64,000 nt of DNA from Rothia kristinae NBRC 15354 (GCF_001570865.1 NZ_BCSM01000001.1:1-64000); one strand, 5' to 3'. Shown: positions 53,583 through 62,479, counted from the first letter of the stretch. Program-made: numbers and translations. The notes: generated from the letters alone by a model not told the origin.

Positions 53583-54571
53583 GAGCGCCCTCCCGGGGCG
53601 AGGGTCTCGGTGGTGATGCCGGTGGGTCGGCCGTGCCGGGTGAGCACGGCCATCGCCTCGGCGGCCGTGCCCACGTGCACGTGGACCTTCCAGCGCATCC
53701 TCGGCCCCGTCGGGTCGATGGCGGTCATGATCACGGAGTCGCCGATGCCGGTCAGCTCGTGGCGCACGGTCGCCGCTGCCAGCGGGTCCAGCGTGATCGT
53801 GCACATGAACTCGACGGCGTCGGGATCCGCCCCGGCCCCGCGCCCGGGCTGGGCCGACGGGTTCCGGTCGGCGGCCTCGGGGGTGGTCAGCCACCTCCCG
53901 TAGGGGCGCTTGCGCGCCCCGGGGTAGGCCTTCCCGGCCACGGTGTGGCTCAGGCAGTCCAGGACGATGAGCACGCCGAGGGCCCCGGCGTCCACCCGCC
54001 CGGTGCCGCGCAGCACCTCCAGCTGCTCCCCGGAGGCGGCCACGGCCCGGCAGCCCTCCTCCACGAGGTGCTCGAGCAGGGCGACCAACCCCCGGTGGGA
54101 ATCCGGTTCCTCGGTGGATCGGGCCACCCACTCCTCGGAGGCCTCGGCCACGGTGCGCACGAGGGTCCAGATGGTGCCCTCCACGGGGTCGTTCAGGGCG
54201 GAGGTGACGCGCACCCGCGCGTGGTCCAGGGCCGCGACCAGCTCCGGTGCGCTCAGGCGCTTGGCGGCGGCCAGGGGCTCGGCCATCCCGGCGAGCATGA
54301 CCGCCAGGAGTGTCCCGGAGTTGCCGCGGGCCTCCTCCAGGCAGTGCTGGGCGCAGATGCCCAGCAGCTCCCCGAGCAGGCTCGTGCCGACCAGCCGGGC
54401 GGCGTCGGCCCCGGCGCGCACGGTGGCGGCGAGGTTTCCGCCGGTGTCGGCGTCGGCCACGGGGAAGACGTTGAGGGCGTCCAGGGGTTCGCGGACCTCC
54501 TCCAGGGCCGCGGCGGCGGTGCTCAGCCAGTCGCGCAGCGCCTCCGCGCCGGTCGCCGTCCTACCCGCCAA
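53579..54571 (-). CDS. DAK2-domain protein, short FakA-like form
   Basis: 330 residues, versus about 550 in full FakA/YloV fatty-acid kinases. The N-terminal DAK2 (DhaL) domain carries the Mg-ATP motif NVFPVADADTGGN, where most FakA proteins read NVFPVPDGDTGTN, so the Pro, the Gly and one Thr are replaced while both Asp remain. ARGNSGTLLAVMLAG and GRVDAGALGVLIVLDCL follow. The C-terminal part ends in a GDSVIMTAIDPTGPRMRWKVHVHVGTAAEAM strand region and stops early. Activity as an acyl kinase is uncertain. It overlaps thiL by 11 bp and recG by 4 bp, so the three genes are translated together. Confidence 0.83.
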   Translation of the reverse strand: MAGRTATGAEALRDWLSTAAAALEEVREPLDALNVFPVADADTGGNLAATVRAGADAARLVGTSLLGELLGICAQHCLEEARGNSGTLLAVMLAGMAEPLAAAKRLSAPELVAALDHARVRVTSALNDPVEGTIWTLVRTVAEASEEWVARSTEEPDSHRGLVALLEHLVEEGCRAVAASGEQLEVLRGTGRVDAGALGVLIVLDCLSHTVAGKAYPGARKRPYGRWLTTPEAADRNPSAQPGRGAGADPDAVEFMCTITLDPLAAATVRHELTGIGDSVIMTAIDPTGPRMRWKVHVHVGTAAEAMAVLTRHGRPTGITTETLAPGGRS

Positions 54572-55694
54572 AGTGATCCCATCCCAGGTGCTCGGGGACG
54601 CCTCCGTCCAGGGTCACGGGCGGGTCGTCCCTGTGCTCGTCGTCGCTGTGGTTCTTGCGGCACGAGCCTATCGCACGCACCCCGGGGGGCAGGGGCGCCT
54701 GTGGAGGCAGGCAGGCCAGCAGCCCGTGGTCCTCTCCCCCGGTCAGCACCCAGTCCATCGGGTCCCGTCCGAGGAGGCGCCCGGCCGGCTCCAGGTCCGC
54801 GCGCAGCCCGCTCAGGGCCGGGGAGTCCAGCCGCACCTGCACCCCGGAGGCCCGGGCCAGCCGCCCGGTGTCGCGCACCAGGCCGTCGGAGACGTCGATC
54901 ATGGCCCGGGCCCCGGCACCCGCCAGGGCCGGGCCCGCGCCCAGGGGCGGGCAGGGGCGCAGCTGGGTGGCGGCCAGGTCCGCCAGGGCCCGCCGATCCG
55001 CATCCCGCGCACCCGGCCGGGCGTGCGCGGTGTCCTCCTCGGTGGGGATGTCCCCGGGGTCGAAGTCCTCGTGCAGCAGCAGGTCCAGCCCCGCCGCGGC
55101 GCGTCCGAGCGTCCCGGCCAGCACGACGACGTCCCCGGGCCGGGCCCCGTCCCGGCGCACCGGCATCCCGCGGCAGGCGCCCAGGGCGGCGACGGTCGCG
55201 GACAGCTCCCCGGCCCCGCCCAGGTCCCCTCCGTCCACCGAGCAGGCGTCGGCCCCCAGCGCGCGGATCGCGGCCACGTAGCCGCGGGCCATGTCCTCGA
55301 GGAAGTCCACCGCGGTGGTCCCGGGGAAGCTCAGGGAGATCACCAGGCTCAGCGGGTCCGCGCCCATCGCGGCGAGGTCGGCGAGGTTCTGCGCGGCGGA
55401 CTTCCAGCCCAGCTCCGCACCGCGGGTGCGGTGCCCGCACGGCCACCGGAGCAGGTGGTCCTCCCCCTGGGTCTGGGTGTCGGTGCTGAGCACCGCGAGG
55501 CGTCCGGCCAGGTCGTAGACGGCCGCATCGTCCCCGGGGCCCTCCACGACGCGCGGGCCCTCCGGGGAGCGGCCCGCCGGCTGCGCGGCGAAGATCGGCA
55601 GGATCCGCCGCAGGATCCCCTCCTCCCCGGTCGCCGCGGCCGTGCCGGGGGCGGGCTCCCGCCCCTGCTGGGCCGCGTGGTGGGCCGGGGTCAT
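54561..55694 (-). CDS. thiL: Thiamine-monophosphate kinase
   Basis: 377 residues. ThiL makes thiamine diphosphate from thiamine monophosphate. Motifs in order: GPGDDAAVYDL (Mg/ATP), VLSTDTQTQGEDH, the KSAAQNLADLAAMGADP segment, RAMIDVSDGLVRDTGRLA and LTGGEDHGLLACLP. A slightly extended middle and a His/Asp-rich insert near the C-terminus (CRKNHSDDEHRDD) are the only oddities. It overlaps the surface-protein gene upstream by 4 bp (ATGA) and the DAK2 gene by 11 bp. No other thiamine gene is nearby; the thiL-recG-rsmD-coaD group is a conserved chromosomal block. Confidence 0.95.
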   Translation of the reverse strand: MTPAHHAAQQGREPAPGTAAATGEEGILRRILPIFAAQPAGRSPEGPRVVEGPGDDAAVYDLAGRLAVLSTDTQTQGEDHLLRWPCGHRTRGAELGWKSAAQNLADLAAMGADPLSLVISLSFPGTTAVDFLEDMARGYVAAIRALGADACSVDGGDLGGAGELSATVAALGACRGMPVRRDGARPGDVVVLAGTLGRAAAGLDLLLHEDFDPGDIPTEEDTAHARPGARDADRRALADLAATQLRPCPPLGAGPALAGAGARAMIDVSDGLVRDTGRLARASGVQVRLDSPALSGLRADLEPAGRLLGRDPMDWVLTGGEDHGLLACLPPQAPLPPGVRAIGSCRKNHSDDEHRDDPPVTLDGGVPEHLGWDHFGG

Positions 55695-56719
55695 CGGCGT
55701 CCGGCCCGACGGGGCCCGCCCAGCGTCCGGGAGGAGCGGTGGATGACCAGCACGATCCCCCCGAGGGCCAGGGCGGAGAACACGATGATCGGGACCGGTC
55801 CGCGCAGCGCGGAGAGGTCCGGGGTCCCCGCGCCGGCCTCGGTGCTCAGGCCCGCGTCCCCGGATTCCCCGCGCACGGCCTGCACGCCGGCGTTGTCATT
55901 GGAATCCACGGGGGCCCCGCCCGAGGTCCGGTCCGAGCGGGCGGAGCCGTCGTCGCGATCCAGGTAGTAGCTGACCCAGCCGGAGACTCCGGCCAAGGTC
56001 GGCTCTCCGCCGTGCTCGCGCAGCGGGGAGAACCCGCCGTGCTCATCGGCGCGTCCCCGCGCCTGGGGCCGAGTCGAGGAGCCGCCCGTACCCTCGACCC
56101 GCGCCTGCGGCTCCCGGGTGCCGGGAGCGTAGGGGACGGCCGCCTCCTGACGTCCGGGCGCGACGTCGGAGGCCGCCGAGCCGCCGTCCGACCCGCCGGA
56201 GGACGGCGCGCCGCCCGCACCACCGGAACCGCCGGTGGCGCTGGGCTGGGGCGCCGGGGCGCGGGTGGGCTCCTGCGTGGGCTCGCGGGTCGGCTCACGG
56301 GTGGGCGTGGGCTGCGCGGAGCGGGTGGGCGAGGCCGACGGGGATCGGCTCGGCGCGGGGCTGGACGTGGGGGATGCGCTGGGCGCGGGGGTCGCGCTCG
56401 GAGCGGTGGGGGCCGGCGTCGGCTGCCCCGCCGGGGTGGCGCTGGGCGCGGTGGTGGGGACCGCAGGGGCCGTGGGCTCGACGCTCGAGCTGGGCGCGGG
56501 AGCGGTAGTGGGCTGCGCGGTGGGGGCAGGGGCGCCCGTGGGATCGGGGGCCGCGGAGGCGGATGCGCTCGCGGTGGCCTGCGGGGCGGGGGTGGGCTGT
56601 CCGGGCGCTTCCTGGGCCAGGGCGGCGCCTCCCACGCAGGTGCCCACGAGGCAGGTCAGCGCGCCGACGCCGAGGGCCCGCGCGCGGGCTGCCCGCCGGG
56701 GGTGGGCTCTGCGGTCCAT
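55691..56719 (-). CDS. Secreted mucin-like, membrane-anchored surface protein
   Basis: 342 residues, ATG with GGAAGGAG. A basic N-terminus and hydrophobic core (ALGVGALTCLVGTCVGGAALA) ending in Ala-x-Ala-like sites form a signal peptide. Residues about 35-165 are a low-complexity Ala/Pro/Ser/Thr mucin-like region with tandem EPTREPTREPT repeats, followed by a Gly/Ser-rich stretch. Near the C-terminus IIVFSALALGGIVLVIHRSS is a single membrane helix followed by a basic tail, so the bulk faces outward. No LPxTG sorting motif. Likely O-glycosylated by analogy with other mucin-like proteins (inference). Its stop overlaps thiL by 4 bp, an odd partner for a surface protein. Confidence 0.85.
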   Translation of the reverse strand: MDRRAHPRRAARARALGVGALTCLVGTCVGGAALAQEAPGQPTPAPQATASASASAAPDPTGAPAPTAQPTTAPAPSSSVEPTAPAVPTTAPSATPAGQPTPAPTAPSATPAPSASPTSSPAPSRSPSASPTRSAQPTPTREPTREPTQEPTRAPAPQPSATGGSGGAGGAPSSGGSDGGSAASDVAPGRQEAAVPYAPGTREPQARVEGTGGSSTRPQARGRADEHGGFSPLREHGGEPTLAGVSGWVSYYLDRDDGSARSDRTSGGAPVDSNDNAGVQAVRGESGDAGLSTEAGAGTPDLSALRGPVPIIVFSALALGGIVLVIHRSSRTLGGPRRAGRR

Positions 56720-56825
56720 GGAAGCTCCTTCCTGCGCACGGCACGGCGGTTCTCTCGGCGGCGACGGGCTCGGGCGCCGTCTCCCGGGGCCTGGTGCCGC
56801 CCCGGCGTCGGCCGCTGCGGTGGAC

Positions 56826-56831
56826 TACCCT
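56826..56831 (+). promoter_or_regulatory. -10 box (TACCCT) of a probable leaderless DUF3515 promoter
   Basis: TACCCT, 7 nt (GGGGACC), then GTG at 56839; no ribosome site. The divergent surface-protein gene starts at 56719 and uses a normal GGAAGGAG site. Confidence 0.55.
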
Positions 56832-56838
56832 GGGGACC

Positions 56839-57492
56839 GTGTCATCCCCAGCCGCCGCCCTGCCCTCGCCGTCTGACAGTGTACGGACCGCCCCTCGGAA
56901 AAGACAGACCCGCCGGGTCCTGATCCTCACGGGCACCCTGGCGGGGGCGCTACTGCTCAGCGGCTGCGCGGGGGCGGCCGTGACGCTGGATCCGGCCCCC
57001 GATGCCGCGGATCCCGCATGCGCGCCCGCGATGGTGGCCATGCCCACCCAGCTGACCGGTCTGGACCAGCGCGAGACCACCGCCCAGGCCACCACGGCCT
57101 GGGGGGATCCGGCGGCGATCGTGCTCAAGTGCGGGGTGCATGTGCAGGAGCCGGTCGCGGATCCGTGCGTGAGCGTCAACGGGGTGGATTGGATCCTGGC
57201 CCGGGAGGACGATCAGGCGGACCCGGCGTCGGCGGCCTCGGATTCCCCCACCCGCGCCACCTCCGGCAGTCCGAGCCCCGCGGCCTCCTCCGCGTCGGCA
57301 GGCGAACGATCCGAGGACCCGACGGGCACGTGGACCGCGACCACCTTCGGGCGCACCCCGGCGATCCGGGTGACCTTCGACGCCTCGAAGGTGCCCTCCT
57401 CCTCCCTGCTCACCGAGCTGGACTCCGCGGTCTCCCAGATCCCGCAGACCAAGAGGTGCCAGTCCGTGCAGGATCTGCAGTACCACCGCTGA
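56839..57492 (+). CDS. DUF3515 lipoprotein
   Basis: 217 residues from the GTG at 56839, chosen for the TACCCT-7-GTG arrangement; the open frame continues upstream. A basic N-terminus, hydrophobic segment and lipobox (LLLSGCAG, modified Cys) mark a lipoprotein. The DUF3515 domain shows APAMVAMPTQLTGLDQRETTAQATTAWGDPAAIVLKCGV and ADPCVSVNGVDWIL, then a Ser/Ala-rich insert (about 25 residues), then the C-terminal FGRTPAIRVTFD block. Function unknown; DUF3515 genes sit next to ddl and thiL in other actinobacteria, suggesting a cell-wall connection. Convergent with ddl, gap 18 bp. Confidence 0.88.
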   Translation: MSSPAAALPSPSDSVRTAPRKRQTRRVLILTGTLAGALLLSGCAGAAVTLDPAPDAADPACAPAMVAMPTQLTGLDQRETTAQATTAWGDPAAIVLKCGVHVQEPVADPCVSVNGVDWILAREDDQADPASAASDSPTRATSGSPSPAASSASAGERSEDPTGTWTATTFGRTPAIRVTFDASKVPSSSLLTELDSAVSQIPQTKRCQSVQDLQYHR

Positions 57493-57510
57493 GCCCGCAG
57501 CGCGCCGGGC

Positions 57511-58653
57511 TCAGCGCAGTCCGACGGGGCGCTCCAGGGCCAGGCGCAGCAGCTCGTCGACCAGCTGGGCGTAGCCGATGCCGGTCTCCTCCCACATCAG
57601 CCGGTACATCGAGATCGGGGTGAACCCGGGCAGGGTGTTGATCTCGTTGATCACGACGCGCTCATCCGTCGTCCAGAAGAAGTCCGCCCGCGCCAGGCCC
57701 TCGGCGTCCACGGCGAGGAACGCCCGCACGGCCTGGGCGCGGATGTCATCGCGCACGGGCTGCGGCAGGTCCGCGGGGCAGCGCAGCACGGAGTCCTCGG
57801 TCTGGACGTACTTGGTCTCGAAGTCGTACCAGGCGTCCTCCTGCCCGACGACGACCACCTCCCCCGGGTGCGAGGCCCGCGGGGTGTCGTGGTGGTGCCC
57901 GTCGAGCACGGCGCACTCGATCTCCCGGCCCTCGATCCCGGCCTCGACCACGACCTTGGGGTCGAACTCCTGGGCCTCGGCGACCGCTGCCTCCAGGTGG
58001 GCCCAGTCCTCGACCCGGGTGATCCCGCAGGAGGATCCGGCCCGGGCGGGCTTGACGAACACCGGCAGCCCCAGCTCCCGGACCCGCTCGATGCTCTCCA
58101 GCCGGGACCGCTCCCACTGCCGGGCGGTGATGACCCGGTAGGGGCCCACCTGCAGCCCGGCGGCCTCGAAGGCCATCTTCATGAAGTGCTTGTCCATCCC
58201 GACGGCCGAGGCCGTGACCCCGGAGCCGACGTAGGGCAGCCCGGCCATCTCCAGCAGGCCCTGGAGGGTGCCGTCCTCCCCGAAGGGACCGTGCAGCAGG
58301 GGGAAGACCACGTCCAGGCGGGGGCCCTCGTGGAAGGAGCCGTCGGCCTCGCGCAGCACCAGGTGCTGCCGGTGGGCGGCGGGCCCGCCCAGCGGCAGGT
58401 GCACCTCGGGGCCCTGCCCGGTGAACTCCGGGAGAGTGTCGGCCTCGCGGGTCGCGGTCAGCTCCCGCTCATCGGACAGGTGCCAAACCCCATCGCGAGT
58501 GATCCCGATCAGCACGGGCTCGTAGGTGCCGCGGTCCAGGGCCTGCAGCACCCCCGCGGCGGTGATCACCGAGATGGCGTGCTCGGAGGAGCGTCCGCCG
58601 AACAGGATCCCCACGGTCGTGCGGTCGGTGGCCTGGCTGGTCGCGATGGTCAT
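57511..58653 (-). CDS. ddl: D-alanine--D-alanine ligase
   Basis: 380 residues, full length. It joins two D-alanines for the peptidoglycan stem peptide. ATP-grasp features: VGILFGGRSSEHAISV at the N-terminus, PLLHGPFGEDGTLQGLLEMAGLPYVGSGVTASAVGMDKHFMK (omega-loop/lysine region), FVKPARAGSSCGITRV, RADFFWTTDERVVINEINTLPGFTPISMYRLMWEETG with metal ligands. ATG start with GAAGGG upstream. It normally follows gpsA directly; here the sdhCAB operon lies between. Confidence 0.96.
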   Translation of the reverse strand: MTIATSQATDRTTVGILFGGRSSEHAISVITAAGVLQALDRGTYEPVLIGITRDGVWHLSDERELTATREADTLPEFTGQGPEVHLPLGGPAAHRQHLVLREADGSFHEGPRLDVVFPLLHGPFGEDGTLQGLLEMAGLPYVGSGVTASAVGMDKHFMKMAFEAAGLQVGPYRVITARQWERSRLESIERVRELGLPVFVKPARAGSSCGITRVEDWAHLEAAVAEAQEFDPKVVVEAGIEGREIECAVLDGHHHDTPRASHPGEVVVVGQEDAWYDFETKYVQTEDSVLRCPADLPQPVRDDIRAQAVRAFLAVDAEGLARADFFWTTDERVVINEINTLPGFTPISMYRLMWEETGIGYAQLVDELLRLALERPVGLR

Positions 58654-58748
58654 GGATGCCCTTCGGGTTCACGGGTGCGGCGGACGTCCCCGATCCTACC
58701 GCGGGTGGCCCGCTCCGGACCCAGTCCCGGCCGCGACCGGGCCGCCCC

Positions 58749-59501
58749 TCAGCCGCGGGAACGGCGACGCAGCACGGCCCGGGCCCGCTCCCGGTTGACC
58801 GCGCTGATCGCGGACAGCGGGATCCCTGCGGGGCAGACCACCGCGCACTCCCCGTACACGGAGCACGGCCCGAACTCCTCCTCGATCTGCCCGACGACGC
58901 CGCGAGCGCGCTCGGTGCGCTCCGGGGCGCCCTGGGGCAGGGTGGCCAGGTGCTCGAGGATGGACCCGGCGTAGAGGTTCGCCGCCCCGTTGGGGCAGGC
59001 GGCGATGCAGGCCCCGCAGCCGATGCATGCGGCGAAGTCCAGGGCCCGCTCGGCCTGGTCGTGGCCGATCCGGTCGTCGTCGGCGTCGTGGGCGGTGCCG
59101 GCGTCCACGGCGACGAAGCCCCCGGCCTGCACGACCCGGTCCAGGGCCGAGCGGTCCACCACGAGGTCGCGCACGACGGGGAAGGCCCCGGAGCGGAAGG
59201 GCTCCAGGCGCACCGTGTCCCCGTCGGAGAAGGAGCGCAGGTGCTGGCGGCAGGAGGGGGTGTTGGCCTCGGGGCCGTGCGGCTGGTCGTTGACCGTGAT
59301 CCCGCAGGTCCCGCACACCCCCTCGCGGCAGTCGGAGTCGAAGGCCACCGGCTCCCGACCCTCGGCCACCAGCTGGGCGTTGAGGTGGTCCAGCAGCTCC
59401 AGGAGGGACATCTCCTCGGCGGCGTCCTCGATGCGGTGGGTCTCGAAGCGCCCGGGTTCCTCGGGTCCGTCCTGGCGCCAGACGTCGATGGTCAGTCTCA
59501 T
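58749..59501 (-). CDS. sdhB: Succinate dehydrogenase/fumarate reductase iron-sulfur subunit
   Basis: 250 residues from the ATG at 59501, overlapping the sdhA stop (ATGA). It carries electrons from FAD to quinone. Three cluster motifs are visible: CREGVCGTCG with an isolated downstream Cys (2Fe-2S), CIGCGACIAACP and CSVYGECAVVCP (4Fe-4S/3Fe-4S). The sizes and gene order match the Sdh1 (Rv0247c-Rv0249c) type of mycobacteria rather than the four-gene sdhCDAB complex. Last gene of the sdhC-sdhA-sdhB operon, 95 bp upstream of ddl. Confidence 0.93.
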   Translation of the reverse strand: MRLTIDVWRQDGPEEPGRFETHRIEDAAEEMSLLELLDHLNAQLVAEGREPVAFDSDCREGVCGTCGITVNDQPHGPEANTPSCRQHLRSFSDGDTVRLEPFRSGAFPVVRDLVVDRSALDRVVQAGGFVAVDAGTAHDADDDRIGHDQAERALDFAACIGCGACIAACPNGAANLYAGSILEHLATLPQGAPERTERARGVVGQIEEEFGPCSVYGECAVVCPAGIPLSAISAVNRERARAVLRRRSRG

Positions 59502-61462
59502 GAGTAGTTCCTCGTCTGCAGGGGTACGGCGGTGAAGGTCAGCGGCTCGGCGCGGCGGATGTGCTGCCCGTCGGCTCCGCGCTGCCAGGCGGAGACGAAG
59601 CACCAGTGCTCGTCGTCGCGCAGGGCCTCGCCCTGCTCGGTGCGGTGCTCCTCGCGGAAGTGGGCCCCGGCGGATTCGTCCCGGTCCAGGGCGTCCACGC
59701 ACATCAGCTCGGCCAGCTCCAGGTAGTCCTGCACGCGTCCGGCGTGTTCGAGCTCCTGGTTCAGCCGGTCCCCGGTGCCGACCACGCGCAGGTCCCGGTG
59801 GAAGCGCTCGGACAGCTCCCGGATCTCGGCGATGCCGCGGCGCAGCCCCTCGGCGGTGCGCGAGACCCCGCAGCGCCGGTAGAGGATCTCCCCCAGCTGC
59901 GCGTGGAAGCTCTCCGGGCTGGTGCTCCCGCCGATGCCCAGCAGGTGCTCGATGCGCTGGCGCACGTCGTCGACGGCGGCGCGCACCGCGGGGTGGTCCC
60001 CGTCCAGCGGCTGCTCGCCGAGGTGCCCGGCGAGGTAGTTCGGCACGGAGTACGGGAGGGTGAACCAGCCGTCCACGCAGGCCGAGAGCAGGGAGTTGGC
60101 CCCGAGCCGGTTGGCCCCGTGGTAGGCCCAGCCGGCTTCCCCGGCCACGAACAGCCCCGGGATGCTGGACATCTGGTCGTAGTCGGTCCACAGCCCGCCC
60201 ATCGAGAAGTGCGCGCCGGGGGCGATGCGCATGGGCACCTCGTGGGGGTCCTCCCCGGTGGCGTCGCGGTACATCGCGAAGAGGTTGCCGTAGCGCTCGT
60301 CGATGACCCTGGTGCCCAGGCGCTGCAGGGCGTCGCGGAAGTCCAGGTACACGGAGTTGCGCAGGGGCCCGACGCCGTGGCCGGCCTCGATCTGCTCCCG
60401 GGCGGCCCGGGAGGCGATGTCCCGCGGGGTGAGGTTGCCGTAGGCGGGGTACTTGCGCTCCAGGTAGTAGTCCCGCTCCTGCTCGGGGATGTCCCCCGGG
60501 GCGCGCTCGTCCCCGGCCTCCTTCGGCACCCAGATCCGGCCGTCGTTGCGCAGGGATTCGGACATCAGCGTGGTCTTGGACTGCCACGAGGCGCTGACCG
60601 GCAGGGCGGTGGGGTGGAACTGGATGTAGCAGGGCGAGGCGAACAGGGCCCCGCGCCGGTGGGCCCGCCAGGCGGCGGTGGCGTTGGAGTTGCGGGCCAG
60701 GGTGGACTTGTGGAACACGTTGCCGTACCCGCCGGTGGCCAGGACCACGGCGTGGGCGGTGTGGGAGAAGACCTCCCCGGTGATCAGGTCCCGCAGCACG
60801 ACGCCGCGGGCGACGCCGTCGTGGACGATCACGTCCAGCATCTCGCAGTGGGTGTGCAGGTCCACGGAGCCGGCGGCCACCTGGCGCTGCAGGGCGCGGG
60901 CCGCGGAGACCTGCAGCTGCTGCCCGGTCTGCCCGCGGGTGTAGTACGTGCGCGAGACCTGCACGCCGCCGAAGGATCGGGTGGCCAGCTGCCCGCCGTA
61001 CTCCCGGGCGAAGGGCGCGCCGATGGCGTTCATGTGGTCGATCACGCGCACGGACTCCTCGGCCAGGCGGAAGGCGTCGGCCTCCCGGCCGCGGTAGTCC
61101 CCGCCCTTGACGGTGTCCTTGACGAAGCGGCGCAGGGAGTCGTTATCCACCTTGCGGGCCCGGGCGGCGTTGATCCCGCCCTGGGCGGCCACCGAGTGGG
61201 CGCGGCGGGCGGCGTCGTGGAAGGTGTAGGCCGTGACCCGGTAGCCCAGCTCCCCCAGGGCCGCGGCGCACCCGGCCCCGGCCAGGCCGGTGCCGATCAC
61301 CACGACCTCGAACTTCCGGCGGTTCAGCGGGGAGACGAGCCGGTACTCGTCGCGCCGGCGGGCCCAGGCGGTGGCCGGGTCTCCCTCCGGGACCTTCCCG
61401 TCCACGGGCTCACCGTGCACGATCCGGGGGTCCACGGCGTCCACGTCGATCCTCTGGCTCAT
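59498..61462 (-). CDS. sdhA: Succinate dehydrogenase/fumarate reductase flavoprotein subunit
   Basis: 654 residues from the ATG at 61462, overlapping the sdhC stop by 4 bp. The FAD-binding loop VVIGTGLAGAGCAAALGELGY is at about 54-74; His89 in RAHSVAAQGGINA is the expected covalent FAD attachment site. The active-site HPT appears in CYIQFHPTALP and Arg in HGANRLGANSLLS. It oxidises succinate or reduces fumarate at the cytoplasmic face; the direction cannot be read from sequence. The AHFSMGGLWTDY segment is also typical. Longer than E. coli SdhA because of N- and C-terminal extensions. Confidence 0.94.
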   Translation of the reverse strand: MSQRIDVDAVDPRIVHGEPVDGKVPEGDPATAWARRRDEYRLVSPLNRRKFEVVVIGTGLAGAGCAAALGELGYRVTAYTFHDAARRAHSVAAQGGINAARARKVDNDSLRRFVKDTVKGGDYRGREADAFRLAEESVRVIDHMNAIGAPFAREYGGQLATRSFGGVQVSRTYYTRGQTGQQLQVSAARALQRQVAAGSVDLHTHCEMLDVIVHDGVARGVVLRDLITGEVFSHTAHAVVLATGGYGNVFHKSTLARNSNATAAWRAHRRGALFASPCYIQFHPTALPVSASWQSKTTLMSESLRNDGRIWVPKEAGDERAPGDIPEQERDYYLERKYPAYGNLTPRDIASRAAREQIEAGHGVGPLRNSVYLDFRDALQRLGTRVIDERYGNLFAMYRDATGEDPHEVPMRIAPGAHFSMGGLWTDYDQMSSIPGLFVAGEAGWAYHGANRLGANSLLSACVDGWFTLPYSVPNYLAGHLGEQPLDGDHPAVRAAVDDVRQRIEHLLGIGGSTSPESFHAQLGEILYRRCGVSRTAEGLRRGIAEIRELSERFHRDLRVVGTGDRLNQELEHAGRVQDYLELAELMCVDALDRDESAGAHFREEHRTEQGEALRDDEHWCFVSAWQRGADGQHIRRAEPLTFTAVPLQTRNYS

Positions 61463-62229
61463 CGCACGACTCCTGTCAGTACGGCTAGGGGGATGGAGAT
61501 GTTGCCGATCATCACGGCCAGCCCGTACGCCCCGCACAACAGCATCACGGTGCCGCGCACGCGCTCGGCGACGGTGATCCCGACGTCGCACAGCGCGGAC
61601 CACAGCCCGTGGGCCAGGTGCAGGAAGAGCATCACCATGGCCGCGATGTACACCGCGGCGGCCCAGGGCCGGGAGAAGCTGGCGACGAGGTTGGCGTAGG
61701 CGTGGCTGGCCTCGGGGGTGGTGTGCTGGAAGCCCTCCGGGGCCACCCCGACCCCGGCGGTCAGATCCAGCAGGTGGAAGACGATGAACAGCAGCAGCAC
61801 GATGCCGGTGACCGGCATGGTGCGCGCGGCGAAGGAGTCCATCCCGTGCAGGCCGCGCCGGCGGTGGGGGCCGCGGGCGATCCTGGCCCGCCGGGAGATC
61901 ACCACCGCGCACCACACGTGCAGCACCAGGCAGATCAGCAGCACGGTGCGGAAGATCCACAGGAAGCCCTCATAGGGCAGCAGCGGCTCCAGGAGCGTGC
62001 GCAGCCACAGGGCATAGGCGTCGAAGTGCTCGGGCCCGGTGTAGACCTTCAGATTCCCGATCATATGGACCAGGACGAACAGCGCGAAGATCACCCCGGT
62101 GACGGCCATGATCCATTTCGCCAGGACCGTGGAGGGCCAGCCCGCGCGCAGCCGGCGGGAGCGCTCGGCGGCGGGCGTCGGTCTCGTGGCGCGGTCGGGC
62201 GGTGCGACGGTGCGGGTGCTGGGGCTCAT
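61459..62229 (-). CDS. sdhC: Succinate dehydrogenase cytochrome b subunit (single-anchor type)
   Basis: 256 residues from the ATG at 62229 (CAGGAG upstream; an in-frame upstream ATG is less likely). Five membrane helices with conserved His for heme b (VLVHMIGNL; VLHVWCAVV; VFHLLDL; FLHLAHGLW) fit the type-B single-subunit anchor. It anchors SdhAB and passes electrons to the menaquinone pool. First gene of the operon; upstream lies an unusually AT-rich stretch with a GATAAT-like element. About 37 basic/Pro-rich residues precede the first helix. Confidence 0.92.
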   Translation of the reverse strand: MSPSTRTVAPPDRATRPTPAAERSRRLRAGWPSTVLAKWIMAVTGVIFALFVLVHMIGNLKVYTGPEHFDAYALWLRTLLEPLLPYEGFLWIFRTVLLICLVLHVWCAVVISRRARIARGPHRRRGLHGMDSFAARTMPVTGIVLLLFIVFHLLDLTAGVGVAPEGFQHTTPEASHAYANLVASFSRPWAAAVYIAAMVMLFLHLAHGLWSALCDVGITVAERVRGTVMLLCGAYGLAVMIGNISIPLAVLTGVVR

Positions 62230-62317
62230 CGCGGGCTCCTGGGCGAGGGCGGTCAGGGTGGGCGGCAGCGCGGGTCTCCGCGATCGCGGAAGCCCGGTCT
62301 CACCTGCTGTCGCAACC

Positions 62318-62323
62318 ATTATC
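62318..62323 (-). promoter_or_regulatory. Candidate sdhC -10 box (GATAAT)
   Basis: GATAAT, one mismatch from TATAAT, lies about 90 bp upstream of the sdhC ATG inside the AT-richest stretch of the window (about 62310-62425). No clear -35 hexamer at 17 bp. A GAATT/AATTC inverted pair at 62396-62425 might mark an operator. Confidence 0.35.
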
Positions 62324-62479
62324 TGCATCATCGGCGCAATATTCGGGGATATCGGCGAAGATGACGGCGATGTGACGTCGCGGATATGCTCGGGAGAATT
62401 AGCGAAGAATGTTCTGACGCAATTCCCGCGCGGTGCGGATATCCGCCGTCGCCGGGCTCAGCGGCCCGGAGTGCGGGGA

